64,000 bases of DNA from Pseudomonadota bacterium (GCA_947505245.1 CANNIZ010000021.1:1-64000), one strand, 5' to 3'; numbered from the stretch's first letter, positions 8,594 through 18,370 are shown. The notes: a model not told the origin generated them from the sequence alone. Program-made: numbers and translations.

Positions 8594-10246
8594 ATGGCCG
8601 ACATGCGACTTGCAGGAACCCAGCTGAAGGTGGTTCGGATCCTCGCCGGAAACCCGCTCACCAAGGGGGTGATGTGGGCGGTCACCAGCAAGGACTTCAA
8701 GATCGCCGAGCTCATGGCCCTGCCGGCGTCCGACCGTCATCCCGTCAATGACAGCGCGCGGCCGGTCCAGGGCGCTCCCCCCCGGCGGTGGGGCGCCGAC
8801 GACGCACCCGTTCCCGGCCGTACCGACGGCTGCACGTCCGCCGAACTCACAGCCGCCTACCGCGCAGGCCGCACGGATCCGGTCGCGGTGCTCGACCGCG
8901 CCCTCGCGCGGGTGAAGGCAAACGACTTCGGACCGGCGACGAACTCGCCGTTCATCGCGTTGGACGAAGGTCCCGCGCGCGAGGCCGCAGCGGCGTCAGC
9001 GAAGCGCCACCGGGACGGCCGATCGATCGGCGCCCTGGACGGCGTGCCCGTGTGCGTCAAAGACGAGGTCGATCTCGTCGGGCACGACACGCTCGGCGGC
9101 ACCACGTACCTGCGCGGGAACCCGGCAAACGCGGACTCGTGGGTCGTCACAAAGCTTCGGGAAGCCGGCGCGGTCGTGTACGCGAAGTCGCACTGCCCCG
9201 AGTGGGGCCTGAACCCGCTCGGCATCTCGCAGTTCTACGATTTTCCGCGCAACGCGTGGCGCAACGATCGCGGCGCCGGGGGCTCGTCGACGGGGACCGG
9301 CGTAGCCACCGCGATCGGCCTCGCGCCCGTGGGGCTGGGCAGCGACGGCGGCGGCTCGATCCGCATCCCGTCTGCCACCAACGGCGTGTTCGGCATCAAG
9401 CCGACGTACATTCGCATCGGGCGCACGGGCGACCTCTGGGGCCCCGGCACCATGCCGCACCTCGGACCGCTCGGCCGCAGCACGGCCGATCTCGTCGAGT
9501 TCCTCGCGGCCACGGCTGGAGTCGATCCGCAGGACGGGACGTCCTCGATGCAGTCCGACGCACCTGTCGCCGGCTGGCGGGCCGCGTTGACGCGCTCGAT
9601 CAAGGGCTGCCGGATCGGGATCGTGCAGTCCGAATGGAAAGACACGGACACCGCGATCGCCGACGCCGGCATGAACGCGCTCGACGCCCTCGCAAAGGAA
9701 GGCGCGGTGTTGGTGGACGTAAAGATCCCGCTCGCGATCCACGCGCCCGCCGTCGGCGCGCTGACGATCGCATCGGAGAGCACGGCGAACATCTCCGACG
9801 ACGTCGTGAACTACCGCGACCAATTCGGCGAGGAGATGCTCGCCATCAGCGCCTTCCTGTCCAATGTATCCGCGCGGGAGTTCCTCGCGGCCCAGCGCAC
9901 GCGCGCGGCCATGCGGCGGCAGGTCGCGACCGTCCTCGCTGGAGTCGACGTGCTCGCACTCCCCGTGATGGCCCGTTTTCCTGTCCCCTATGCCCTGACC
10001 GAGAGCCGCCAGGCGATCATGGACACGGGTTTCACCGCTGGGATGACGCGCTTCGCGTTCCTCGGCAACCTCACCGGGCTCCCCGCCGGCAGCATCCCCG
10101 TCGGACTCCACGACGGCCTCCCGATCGGCCTGCAGATCATGGCCGACGCGTGGGACGAAGCGAGCGTGTTCGCGGTCATGGCCGCATGCGAACGGGCCGA
10201 AATCTCGGCGCTCCCCGCCTGCCCCGGCTTCAAGTCGCTGCTGTGA
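8594..10246 (+). CDS. Amidase signature family hydrolase
   Basis: 550 residues. The Ser-cisSer-Lys triad is complete: Lys156 in VCVKDEVDL, cis-Ser231 in GGSSTGTG and nucleophile Ser255 in GSDGGGSIRIPS. The spacings of 75 and 24 residues equal those of fatty acid amide hydrolase. The enzyme hydrolyses a linear amide; the substrate is unknown, and GatA is unlikely because no gatB or gatC is nearby and residues 1-90 form an extra N-terminal segment. The ATG is preceded by GGAGG at 8584-8588. Its stop overlaps the GTG of the next hydrolase (GTGA), suggesting two steps of one catabolic route. Confidence 0.92.
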   Translation: MADMRLAGTQLKVVRILAGNPLTKGVMWAVTSKDFKIAELMALPASDRHPVNDSARPVQGAPPRRWGADDAPVPGRTDGCTSAELTAAYRAGRTDPVAVLDRALARVKANDFGPATNSPFIALDEGPAREAAAASAKRHRDGRSIGALDGVPVCVKDEVDLVGHDTLGGTTYLRGNPANADSWVVTKLREAGAVVYAKSHCPEWGLNPLGISQFYDFPRNAWRNDRGAGGSSTGTGVATAIGLAPVGLGSDGGGSIRIPSATNGVFGIKPTYIRIGRTGDLWGPGTMPHLGPLGRSTADLVEFLAATAGVDPQDGTSSMQSDAPVAGWRAALTRSIKGCRIGIVQSEWKDTDTAIADAGMNALDALAKEGAVLVDVKIPLAIHAPAVGALTIASESTANISDDVVNYRDQFGEEMLAISAFLSNVSAREFLAAQRTRAAMRRQVATVLAGVDVLALPVMARFPVPYALTESRQAIMDTGFTAGMTRFAFLGNLTGLPAGSIPVGLHDGLPIGLQIMADAWDEASVFAVMAACERAEISALPACPGFKSLL

Positions 10247-11595
10247 CCGCGATCGCGCAATACGACGGCGACAGCGTGCCGACGCTGATCACCGACGTCG
10301 CGGTGTTCGAATCCGCAGCAGGCACCGTCGACGGTCCGTTCGACGTGTACCTGAATGATGGGAAGATCACGGCGGTACGAGCGGCCGGCGACATGGACTG
10401 GCGTGCTCGCACGGTGCTGCTGGACGACGCCGTACTCGTCGATGGTGGCGGTCGCACATTGCTTCCCGGCTTGATCGACGTGCACGTGCACCTCGGTTCG
10501 ATGGTGGCCGTGCCCGGCAAGCTCCGCATCCCCGATCCGTTCGATAACGCCGCTGCGTTCGCGTACTGCGGCGTGACCACGGTCGTGGATCTCGCCACGC
10601 CCATGGCCGAGATCGCGCGTCTTCGGCGCCGAATCGACTCCGGTCGCGCCGTCGGGCCCTCGATCTACGCGACGGGCAAGCCGTTCTCGGCCCCAGGCGG
10701 GCACCCCGAGAGCTCGGTCGAGCGCATGTTCCCGTCAGCCATCGGTCGCTTCGCCGCGCGGCACATGACCAACCGCGTCGCGACCGCTGAGGACGTCGAC
10801 GAGGCTCTGACGACCGAGCCCGTAGGCGACGCGATCAAGGTGATGTTCGACAGCATCCCGCCGGGCTCGCCGGAGATCTCCGACGAGGCCCTCGAGCGCC
10901 TCACGTTCGCCGCATCCGCGCTTGGAAAACCTGTTTTTGCGCACGTCGGACGGTCCGAAGATGTCGACCGCGCCCTGGCCCACGGCGTCTCGGCGTTGAT
11001 GCACCTGCCGTACGCAGCGGTCCTGTCGCCCGCGCAGCAAGCGCAACTCGTCGCCCTGTTCATCCCCGCCGCGCCAACGCTCGCCGTGTGGGACGCCGTC
11101 GGCGGCCTCGCGTCCGGGCACGTTTACCCCACCGATCTTGGCCGCGAGGTGCTCACCCCGCGTCAGGAACGCGACCTCGCGGACCCCCTCGCCCACGCAC
11201 CGCTCGACGACGAGATGGGCGCCTGGGCGAAGGACGTGGCCGCGCACCGCTCAGTGCGGCTGGCGGGAGCCAAATCATTCGCCGACGCGGGTGGGCGCGT
11301 GCTCGTGGGCAGCGACACCCCGTTCTTGTCCGAGCCCGCCGGGGCAGGTCTCCACCATGAACTCGACCTGTTGCAGGAAGCTGGCCTCACCCCTGGCGAG
11401 GTGCTCCGTGCAGCGACCTGGGGCAACCGCACCTTCCTCGATCCCCAGGGCAAGTTCGGTGCGATCGTCGAAGGTTGGCAGGCCGATCTGTTGATGGTTG
11501 AGGGCAACCCCGTCGTCGATCCGGAGGCCATGCACGCGGTCGTGGACGTATGGATCGACGGACGTCGGGTGGTGCGGAGGCCCGGCGGACGGTAG
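10243..11595 (+). CDS. Amidohydrolase family metal-dependent hydrolase
   Basis: 450 residues in the imidazolonepropionase/prolidase-like branch. Metal ligands are visible in order: LIDVHVHLG (His81, His83), a Lys in GDAIKVMF (Lys199, candidate carboxylated Lys), FAHVGR (His234), a His at LMHLPY (His254) and GSDTP (Asp358). The C-terminal ADLLMVEGNPVVDPEAMHAV is the usual family ending. It hydrolyses a C-N bond of an unknown, perhaps cyclic or dipeptide, substrate. The GTG start overlaps the amidase stop, so they are coupled; yhbY starts immediately after its stop. Confidence 0.9.
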   Translation: MTAIAQYDGDSVPTLITDVAVFESAAGTVDGPFDVYLNDGKITAVRAAGDMDWRARTVLLDDAVLVDGGGRTLLPGLIDVHVHLGSMVAVPGKLRIPDPFDNAAAFAYCGVTTVVDLATPMAEIARLRRRIDSGRAVGPSIYATGKPFSAPGGHPESSVERMFPSAIGRFAARHMTNRVATAEDVDEALTTEPVGDAIKVMFDSIPPGSPEISDEALERLTFAASALGKPVFAHVGRSEDVDRALAHGVSALMHLPYAAVLSPAQQAQLVALFIPAAPTLAVWDAVGGLASGHVYPTDLGREVLTPRQERDLADPLAHAPLDDEMGAWAKDVAAHRSVRLAGAKSFADAGGRVLVGSDTPFLSEPAGAGLHHELDLLQEAGLTPGEVLRAATWGNRTFLDPQGKFGAIVEGWQADLLMVEGNPVVDPEAMHAVVDVWIDGRRVVRRPGGR

Positions 11596-11901
11596 ATGGG
11601 GGCCATGGACCTCAACTCAAAGCAACGAAGCCACCTCCGCGCCCTCGCGCATCACCTCGACGCCGTCGTGCAGGTCGGCACCGCCGGAATCACCGACGCG
11701 ATCATCGCAAAGGTCGACGTGGAGCTCGAAAACCACGAACTCGTCAAGGTCAAGGTGAGCAAGGAAGCGCCAGTCGAGGTCCAGGCGGGTGCGGAGGCAG
11801 TTGCGCTCGCAACACGAGCAGGCCTTGCCCAGATCATCGGCCGCACGATGGTGCTTTATCGGCCACGAAAGAAGAAACCGGTCATCAAGCTGCCTGAATG
11901 A
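11596..11901 (+). CDS. yhbY: YhbY/CRM-domain RNA-binding protein
   Basis: 101 residues, one CRM domain: LNSKQRSHLRALAHHLDAVVQVGTAG, then VELENHELVKVKV, then the QIIGRTMVLYR ending. These proteins bind the pre-50S ribosome and assist its maturation. The ATG three codons in (MDLNSK) is an equally good start. It abuts the amidohydrolase stop and overlaps the haemoglobin start by ATGA. Confidence 0.92.
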   Translation: MGAMDLNSKQRSHLRALAHHLDAVVQVGTAGITDAIIAKVDVELENHELVKVKVSKEAPVEVQAGAEAVALATRAGLAQIIGRTMVLYRPRKKKPVIKLPE

Positions 11902-12266
11902 CCGACTGGGAGCGCCTCGGCGGCGAGCCTGGCGTGCGGCTGCTTATCGACGCTCTCGTGGACCGCTTTTCCGACGACCTGATCATCGGGTTCCACTTCG
12001 AAGGGCGCGACCTCGATCGCATCAAGTCCCACGAACTCGGCCTCGCGTCCCTCCATCTCGGCGGCAAGTTGACGTACCAGGGCCGTCCGTTGGCTTCCGC
12101 GCACCGCCCGTTGCGGATCAACAAGGGTCAATTCCGCCGTCGACTCGCTCTCCTTCGAACGGTTCTGTGTGCACGCGGAGTGCCCGACGACATCGTGGAC
12201 CGCTGGATCGCCCATGACGCCCGCTTCGAGAGTGCGATCACTGACGGAACGGACTGCGCGCCATAG
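11898..12266 (+). CDS. Truncated haemoglobin-like protein
   Basis: 122 residues with the 2-over-2 globin pattern: WERLGGEPGVRLLIDALVDRF at the A-B helices, ELGLASLHLGGKLTYQGRPL, and the HRPLRINKGQF segment containing the candidate proximal His, then WIAHDARF at the end. Such globins bind O2 or NO, or act as haem sensors. The ATGA overlap with yhbY suggests cotranscription with the three upstream genes. Haem ligation is inferred from motif position only. Confidence 0.85.
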   Translation: MTDWERLGGEPGVRLLIDALVDRFSDDLIIGFHFEGRDLDRIKSHELGLASLHLGGKLTYQGRPLASAHRPLRINKGQFRRRLALLRTVLCARGVPDDIVDRWIAHDARFESAITDGTDCAP

Positions 12267-12277
12267 CGGCCCCCTCG

Positions 12278-12395
12278 CCGATGATCCGATCCGCGCACGT
12301 CACCCGAAACCGATGATCCGATCCGCGCACGTCACCCGAAACCGATGATCCGATCCGTGCACATCAACCGGCACGTGCGCCGATCGGATCATCCG
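12278..12395. repeat. 32-bp direct repeats with an inverted copy
   Basis: Two identical units begin at 12278 and 12310 and a third, diverged unit at 12342, sharing CGATGATCCGATCC then GCACGTCACCC; the period is exactly 32 bp. An imperfect inverted copy of about 25 bp (12371-12395) follows after 4 bp, so the third unit and the inverted copy can form a long hairpin. It lies between the convergent haemoglobin and lhr genes, where a terminator is expected, but there is no T run. No coding potential is seen here. Confidence 0.85.
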
Positions 12396-12429
12396 TGACG
12401 ACGTTCGTTGTACGTGGACAATCCGCGCG

Positions 12430-15400
12430 TCACGGGTCGCGCGTCACCAACAACGCTTCGCGTTCTCGGAGCATGCCCCCTCCGACCAGGCGGTCTGCCT
12501 TTGGATGGCTCGCCGCCGGAGCGCCGTCCATTCGTTCGATGCGGAACGAACGCAAGCGGCGACGGGCAAGCCACGTTCGCAGCGCCGTAACGACCTGCGC
12601 CGCCACACCTTCGCCCGTCAGACCATCGAACGACGCCGCCGTCGATTTGTCCAAGAACAACACCGGCTCGCCTCCAAAAGAGACGACGACCGCCCCCGCG
12701 GCCCGGCGTGGGCGGCCGCCCGTGTGCGGCCACGGTAGCAGCGCCCCCCACGGGCTCGCGGGGTCGACCGCCGCGAGAACCTCGACGCGGGGAGCTTCCG
12801 AAGCCCGTCCGCGCAGCCGGTCCACCGTGGATGGCGTCGCAAATTGCGCGCCTACGAATCCCTGAACGAAGTGACCTCGCCGCAGCCGCCCCTGATCCTC
12901 CATCGCCCGCAGGACCGCGATCAGCTCCCGGGTCGGCGCGTCCTCCGCCGCATCCTTCGCGACGATGCCATACCGTTCGATCCGATTCTCGGCCTCGGCG
13001 GCGAGTTGATGCGTCGCGTCCGTTCCGGCGCCGACGAGGTCGCGCACGAGGGACCACCGCCCGCCCGCCGACCGTGCGGCCCCCCGACCGAGCTCCCGCA
13101 GCGGGGCGACGGTGTCGTTTGTGACCACTCCAGCCCAGGCGAGATCCCACAGGCACGCGACGACCTCGTCGAGCGGCCCGCCGCAGGCGCCGGCGATCGC
13201 GGCTAGAAAGCACGCGCCACGTCGCTCCAGGTGCGCAAGGATCGCCACGTGTACGGGCCCACCCTCGAAGGTTCCGGACGTCACGAGCAGCGGCACGCGA
13301 TCGCGTCGATACAGCGCGACGCGGCCGTCCGTCGTCCCGAGCGCTCCCCGACCGACCCACGCGATCTCGCCCAATGCGCCGAGCTCGTCGAGCATGGCCG
13401 ATCGAAAGTCGGCGATCCGTGCGGGCAGGATCGAGGCCTCGATCTCCGACCACGGCAACGCGACGCCCTCCAACTGCGCCACGACCTCCCGCAGACGCGT
13501 CGTTCCGGTTGCCGCAGACCCGACCCCGTGAAGGTCGATGAGGAACCGCTGGAATACAGACCCCGGCACGGCCTCGGCCTGGCCGCGCGCCTGGGCGAGT
13601 GAGGCGCGCCGGATCCGCCGCAGCACGTCGGGGTCGCACCACTCCTGCCCCGTGCGGCCCGGCAGGAACGAGCCGCGCTCGAGCCGCGCGTCAGCGACGA
13701 GCCCCTCCAGAACGCGCTGAACCGCGTCGGGGTCGACGGAGTACCTAAGCGCGGGCCCCGAAGCGTTGAACGGACCGTGGGTGCGCGCATACCGAACCAG
13801 GACGTCGCGGAGAGCCACCGCGAGCGGCGCCCCGTCCCGAAACCGCTCGCTGTCATCCGACGAAACCCACCGCAGCTCACCGGCGATCTTCACGCGAACG
13901 GCGCGCTTCTCCGCCCACAACGACGCCAGCCACTCGTCCGGCGAGCTGTCGCACCGCGCGGCGATCTCGGCGTCCGTCAGGTCCCCGACGCCGCGCAGCA
14001 CGTCGTGCAGCGTGTCGGCCGAGGTCGCGTGGCGTTCCGGCTCCACGCGCTGCAGCGTCCGCTCCACGTCCGCGATGACTTCGGGATCGAGCAGATCCCG
14101 CAGGCTGGCCTCCCCGAGGAGGTCCCGCAACAGGTCCCGGTCCAGCACCAGCGCCTGCGCGCGGCGCTCGGCGAGCGGCTGATCCTGGTCGTAAAGGAAG
14201 CCAGCGACCCACGCGAACGCGAGGGTCTTGGCCATCGGAGACGCTCCGCGCGTCTCGACTTCGTGCACGCGAATGCTGCGGTCGCGAACACCCCGGAGGA
14301 TCTCGACCAACGCGGGGAGATCGAACACCTCGCGCAGGATCTCGCGGTACGTCTCGAGAACGATCGGGAAGCCCGCGTGGCCCTTCGCGACCGCCAGGAG
14401 GTTGGCCGATCGCTGCCGCTGCGCCCACAGCGGCGTGCGACGACCGAACGTTCGACGCGGCAACAACAACGCGCGAGCGGCGTTCTCGCGGAAATGAGAG
14501 GCAAACACGCTCGACTCGCCGAGCCGCTCCATCACCCGGTCCTCGACCTCGTCGGGGTCCGGAAACAGCGCCGCGACGTCCGGCGGGGCGTCCACGTCTG
14601 GCAGCTTCAGCGCGATCCCATCGTCGCCGTGCAACATCTGCAGCGCGAAGCCGCGCCGCACGCCGAGCGTCGCCTCGAGCGCGAGCGCCCACGGCGCGTG
14701 CACCCGATCGCCGAACGGCGTGAGCATGCACACCCGCCAGTCGCCAACCTCGTCGCGGAATCGCGCGACCACGATCGTCGTATCGGTCGGCAGCGCCCCG
14801 GTCGCGTCGATCTCGTCACGCAGGTAGGCGAGCAGGTTGCGCGCAGCCTGGGGGTTGAGCGCGTTCTCCGTCGTCAGGCGCGCCACCGCGGCTTCCGTCG
14901 GCAGTGCGCTGATCTCGCGCGCGAACGCCCCGACCGCGCGCCCGAGCTCCACGGGACGTCCGAGCCCGCGTCCCTTCCAGAACGGCATCCGACCCGGCTC
15001 CCCCGGCGCCGGATCCACGATCACGCGATCCCGCCCGATCTCGGCGACCCGCCACGTCGAAGCCCCCAGCACGACGCGATCGCCCACCTTCGTCTCGTGC
15101 ACCATCTCCTCGTCGAGCTCACCGATGCGGGGCCCCTTCGGGCCGTGGTGCACCCCGTACAGGCCCCGATCGGGGATCGTGCCCGCGTTCATGCGCACCA
15201 GGACGCCCGCCCCGGCCCGTGCGCGCACGCGATCCTGCGCGCGGTCCCACGCGATGCGCGCCCGCAGCTCCCCGAAGTCCTCCGACGGGTACCGGCCGGC
15301 GAGCATGTCGAGCACCGCGTCCAGCGCCTCGCGCGAGAGGTCCCGGTACGGCAACGTGCGCCTGAGCAGCGTGTGCAGCTCCCCCACGCTGCGTTCCCGC

Positions 15401-16665
15401 TCGGCCACCATCGCGACGATCTGCTGCGCGAGCACGTCCAGGCAATTTCGCGGCACGTGGGTTTGCTCGATCGCCCCGGCGCGCATCCGCTCGGCCACCA
15501 CGGCCGCCTCGAGCAGATCCCCCTTCCACTTCGGAAACAGGTACCCCTTCGACGTGCCGCCGACCTGGTGACCTGCCCGCCCGACCCGCTGCAGCCCCCG
15601 CGACACCGACCCCGGGCTCTCGATCTGCAGTACCAGGTCCACGGCGCCCATGTCGATGCCGAGCTCCAGGCTCGACGTCGCGACGATCCCAGGCAGATCG
15701 CCGCGCTTCATCCGGTCTTCGGTCTCCTGCCGGCGCTCGCGAGCGAGGCTCCCGTGGTGCGCCCGCACGATCTCCTCGCCGGCCAGGGCGTTCAGCGCGA
15801 TCGAGATGCGCTCGCAGAGGATCCGGCTGTTCACGAACACGATCGTCGAGCGGTGCGCGCGGATCAGCTCGAGCAGCCGCGGGTGGATCGCCTCCCAGGC
15901 CGACGGAAGCCGCTCTCCCGGCAGGGCCGGCTTCACCGGGATGTCCAGGTCCTCCACCGGGACTTCGACGTGCAGCTCCATACGCGGCGGCGCGTGTGCG
16001 TCGACGATCGTCACCGGCCGATCGCCCCCGAGGTAGGCCGCGATCTCGTCGAGCGGTCGCTGGGTCGCCGACAGGCCGATCCGCTGCGGATCCCGTTTGC
16101 AGCGCTCCGACAGCCGTTCGAGGGTCACCGCCAGGTGCACGCCGCGCTTCGTCCCCGCCACGGCATGGATCTCGTCGACGATCACGGTCTCGACGTGCGC
16201 CAGGGAGTCGTCCCCCGCCTGCAACCGCAGGAACAGCGACTCTGGCGTCGTGACAAGGATCTCCGACGGGGACTTCCGCTGACGCACCCGGTCGGACTGC
16301 GTCGTGTCGCCCGTCCGCACGTCGACTCCGATCAGCCGTGCGTCCACACCCAACTCGTGCGCCATCGCCCGGATGCCCGCGAGCGGCGCCTGCAGGTTGC
16401 GCTCGACGTCGTACACCAGAGCCTTCAGCGGCGACACGTACACGACGCGCGGCCCCTTCGGCGCGTCGCGATCGAGCCGTTCGAGCCGATCGATCGCCCA
16501 CAGGAACGCCGCGAGCGTCTTCCCCGAGCCGGTCGGCGCGAGCATCAACACGTGCGCCCCGCCCGCGATCGCCGCCCAGCCGCGTTCCTGAACCGGCGTC
16601 GGCTCGCCGAACCGCCCCGCGAACCATGCGCGGGTCGCTGGTCCAAAGGAGGCCAATGCCGACAT
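12430..16665 (-). CDS. lhr: Lhr-family large ATP-dependent helicase
   Basis: 1411 residues, the full-length Lhr architecture. The helicase core starts with PTPVQERGW; Walker A is APTGSGKT (43-50) and Walker B is DEIH (164-167); TSSLELGIDMG and QRVGRAGH are motifs V and VI. The winged-helix and beta-barrel modules of Lhr-core follow, then the long C-terminal extension of bacterial Lhr. It translocates 3' to 5' on single-stranded DNA and is a DNA-repair helicase. ATG giving MSALASFG was chosen because it fits the family start; it overlaps the divergent hydrolase start by 2 bp. No nuclease or phosphoesterase partner is adjacent. Confidence 0.95.
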   Translation of the reverse strand: MSALASFGPATRAWFAGRFGEPTPVQERGWAAIAGGAHVLMLAPTGSGKTLAAFLWAIDRLERLDRDAPKGPRVVYVSPLKALVYDVERNLQAPLAGIRAMAHELGVDARLIGVDVRTGDTTQSDRVRQRKSPSEILVTTPESLFLRLQAGDDSLAHVETVIVDEIHAVAGTKRGVHLAVTLERLSERCKRDPQRIGLSATQRPLDEIAAYLGGDRPVTIVDAHAPPRMELHVEVPVEDLDIPVKPALPGERLPSAWEAIHPRLLELIRAHRSTIVFVNSRILCERISIALNALAGEEIVRAHHGSLARERRQETEDRMKRGDLPGIVATSSLELGIDMGAVDLVLQIESPGSVSRGLQRVGRAGHQVGGTSKGYLFPKWKGDLLEAAVVAERMRAGAIEQTHVPRNCLDVLAQQIVAMVAERERSVGELHTLLRRTLPYRDLSREALDAVLDMLAGRYPSEDFGELRARIAWDRAQDRVRARAGAGVLVRMNAGTIPDRGLYGVHHGPKGPRIGELDEEMVHETKVGDRVVLGASTWRVAEIGRDRVIVDPAPGEPGRMPFWKGRGLGRPVELGRAVGAFAREISALPTEAAVARLTTENALNPQAARNLLAYLRDEIDATGALPTDTTIVVARFRDEVGDWRVCMLTPFGDRVHAPWALALEATLGVRRGFALQMLHGDDGIALKLPDVDAPPDVAALFPDPDEVEDRVMERLGESSVFASHFRENAARALLLPRRTFGRRTPLWAQRQRSANLLAVAKGHAGFPIVLETYREILREVFDLPALVEILRGVRDRSIRVHEVETRGASPMAKTLAFAWVAGFLYDQDQPLAERRAQALVLDRDLLRDLLGEASLRDLLDPEVIADVERTLQRVEPERHATSADTLHDVLRGVGDLTDAEIAARCDSSPDEWLASLWAEKRAVRVKIAGELRWVSSDDSERFRDGAPLAVALRDVLVRYARTHGPFNASGPALRYSVDPDAVQRVLEGLVADARLERGSFLPGRTGQEWCDPDVLRRIRRASLAQARGQAEAVPGSVFQRFLIDLHGVGSAATGTTRLREVVAQLEGVALPWSEIEASILPARIADFRSAMLDELGALGEIAWVGRGALGTTDGRVALYRRDRVPLLVTSGTFEGGPVHVAILAHLERRGACFLAAIAGACGGPLDEVVACLWDLAWAGVVTNDTVAPLRELGRGAARSAGGRWSLVRDLVGAGTDATHQLAAEAENRIERYGIVAKDAAEDAPTRELIAVLRAMEDQGRLRRGHFVQGFVGAQFATPSTVDRLRGRASEAPRVEVLAAVDPASPWGALLPWPHTGGRPRRAAGAVVVSFGGEPVLFLDKSTAASFDGLTGEGVAAQVVTALRTWLARRRLRSFRIERMDGAPAASHPKADRLVGGGMLREREALLVTRDP

Positions 16666-17746
16666 GGACCCACCCCCGCCAGCCAAGCTATCCTGTCCCG
16701 GCGGAGGGTCGTTGCACCTGCTGCTCTGGGTGCTGGTCGCGTGCACCGCCGGTCATGTCGCGCCACAAGAAGCTCTCGCCGGGCGCGTGTCCGAGCCGTT
16801 CGCGTCCGCACCCGCAGGCGCCATTTCGGCCGCCGCCCTCGAGACCGTGCGCACCTACGCCGCTGAGCGAAGCACGCGCGGCCTGCTGGTGCTGGTCCAC
16901 GGGCAGCTCGCCTACGAGTGGTACGCCGCCGGCACCGACGCCACGACGCTCCTCGACGGCCGTTCGATGACCAAGACCATCACCGCGCTGGCGTTCGGGA
17001 TCCTTCAGGGCGAGCAGCGGATCCCACCCGTCGATCGCCCGATCACCGAGACGGTGTTCCCCGAGCTCGCGCGCGACGCCACCCGCAGCCTGATCACCTG
17101 GCGCGACCTGCTCGAGATGGCCTCGGGCCTCGGCAACGACGCGGACCAGACCCCGCTCGAAGCACCCTTGGAACGCACCGCATTGTCGATCCCGGGCCTT
17201 CACACGCCGGGCTTCGCGTTCGACGACAACGACGCGAACACCGAGCTCCTCGGGCTCGCCGTCGAACGTGCGAGCGGACAGCGTCTGGCGACCGTCCTCT
17301 CTGACCGCCTGTGGCGCCCCCTGGGCAACGGCGAAGCCTCGATCGCCCTCGATGGCCGTGGGCGCACCGCCTACGCCTATTGCTGCCTGTTGGCCACCAC
17401 CCGCGACTGGGCCCGCGTCGGCCAGCTGCTCCTCGATGGCGGTCGCGTCGGCACCACCCAGGTCGTACCGCGCGACTTCGTGATCCGCATGACCCTTCCC
17501 TCGCGCAACAACCCCGACTACGGCTGGCACCTGTGGCGCGCCGATGACGGGCCTGGGAGCGAGCGCGCCAAGGGCCGCAGCGAACCCCTGCTCGAAAAGG
17601 CGATGTTCTGGCTCGATGGCGGTGGGGCCCAGCGGATCTACGTCCTCCCTGCGTCCGGGCTCGTCGTCGTGCGGATGGGGGACGAACCGCCCGACTGGGA
17701 CGATGCGTTCGTCGTAAACACGCTGATCCGCGGAACGCGCCCATGA
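16664..17746 (+). CDS. Class C beta-lactamase-like serine hydrolase, probable lipoprotein
   Basis: 360 residues if started at ATG. A hydrophobic run ending LLLWVLVAC (Cys27) looks like a lipobox. GRSMTKTITAL is the SxxK motif (Ser101, Lys104); AYCCLLATTRDWARVGQLLL holds the second catalytic Tyr (Tyr239) in the YCC form common in the NylB/esterase branch; DGGGAQRIYVLPASGLVVV is the third element. It is likely an esterase or amidase acting outside the cytoplasm, rather than an antibiotic-resistance enzyme. A TTG at 16712 behind GGAGGG is an alternative start, which would leave almost no n-region. Overlaps the next gene by ATGA. Confidence 0.85.
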   Translation: MDPPPPAKLSCPGGGSLHLLLWVLVACTAGHVAPQEALAGRVSEPFASAPAGAISAAALETVRTYAAERSTRGLLVLVHGQLAYEWYAAGTDATTLLDGRSMTKTITALAFGILQGEQRIPPVDRPITETVFPELARDATRSLITWRDLLEMASGLGNDADQTPLEAPLERTALSIPGLHTPGFAFDDNDANTELLGLAVERASGQRLATVLSDRLWRPLGNGEASIALDGRGRTAYAYCCLLATTRDWARVGQLLLDGGRVGTTQVVPRDFVIRMTLPSRNNPDYGWHLWRADDGPGSERAKGRSEPLLEKAMFWLDGGGAQRIYVLPASGLVVVRMGDEPPDWDDAFVVNTLIRGTRP

Positions 17747-18369
17747 TGAGGCTCACGCTCCGCTCCGGCAAGGACGGCCGCTTCCTCGCGCGCATCGTCG
17801 AGTCCGGCAGCGCGCATCCGTTCGTCCTCGACTTCGGCGACCGCCGGATCATCGACGACGTCCAGCAGCGCCTGCACAAGGGCTTCACGATGTGGCGGTT
17901 CGGCCAGCTCGTACAAACCGCCCCACAGGACCCCGAGCTGCTGTTCCTGCTCGCCGAGTTCTACTGCGGTGAGGGCCTGCTGGTCGCGTTCGAAGAGCCC
18001 ACCTGGCCCGGTCGCGAGTCGACGCTCGACGAGCGGATCCCGGTGCCCGCGGTCGACCGCGCGTTGTTCGGTGCGGCGCCTGACACGCTGCGCACCATCG
18101 TCCCCGATCGCGACGACGCGACCGAGTTCACCAAGGTTCCAACCGAAGACCGCACCGAGGAGCGATCCGATAGCACCGAGCTCGTCGACCTCGAGGAGAT
18201 GACCGACCTCGGAACGTACCTCGAGGACTCCACCGATCCCGCCATGGCCGTGCCGATCCCCGCAGCCTACCGCCGGGTCAGCGCCGTCGGCGACGCCGTC
18301 GAGGATGCGCAGACCGAGTTCGTCGAAGTCGAAGATGCCGGGACCGAGATCGCCCCGAAGCCGAAATAG
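17743..18369 (+). CDS. Unknown protein with acidic low-complexity C-terminal half
   Basis: 208 residues. Residues 1-90 form a compact basic domain (LRSGKDGRFLARIVES, FGDRRIIDDVQQRLHKGF, LFLLAEFYCGEGLLVAFEEPTW). The rest is rich in Asp, Glu and Thr and probably unfolded. No signal peptide or membrane segment is visible, so it is probably cytoplasmic. It is coupled to the hydrolase by ATGA and separated by 1 bp from the next start, so the three genes form an operon. No family recognised. Confidence 0.75.
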   Translation: MMRLTLRSGKDGRFLARIVESGSAHPFVLDFGDRRIIDDVQQRLHKGFTMWRFGQLVQTAPQDPELLFLLAEFYCGEGLLVAFEEPTWPGRESTLDERIPVPAVDRALFGAAPDTLRTIVPDRDDATEFTKVPTEDRTEERSDSTELVDLEEMTDLGTYLEDSTDPAMAVPIPAAYRRVSAVGDAVEDAQTEFVEVEDAGTEIAPKPK

Positions 18370-18370
18370 C

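Noticed and set aside
8788-10242. In-frame extension of the amidohydrolase through the amidase gene
   Set aside because: The segment is Arg-rich and without similarity; the GTGA overlap gives a natural start at 10243.
12278-12395. CRISPR-like array
   Set aside because: The repeat period equals the repeat length, so there are no spacers, and no cas genes are near.
13777-16866. Long open frame (over 1000 codons) on the plus strand opposite lhr
   Set aside because: Arg/His/Pro-rich translation with no motifs; it is the antisense of the well-supported lhr gene.
16664-17746. Serine hydrolase as an antibiotic-resistance beta-lactamase
   Set aside because: The YCC-type second motif and the operon with an unrelated phosphatase-fold gene fit the esterase/amidase branch better.
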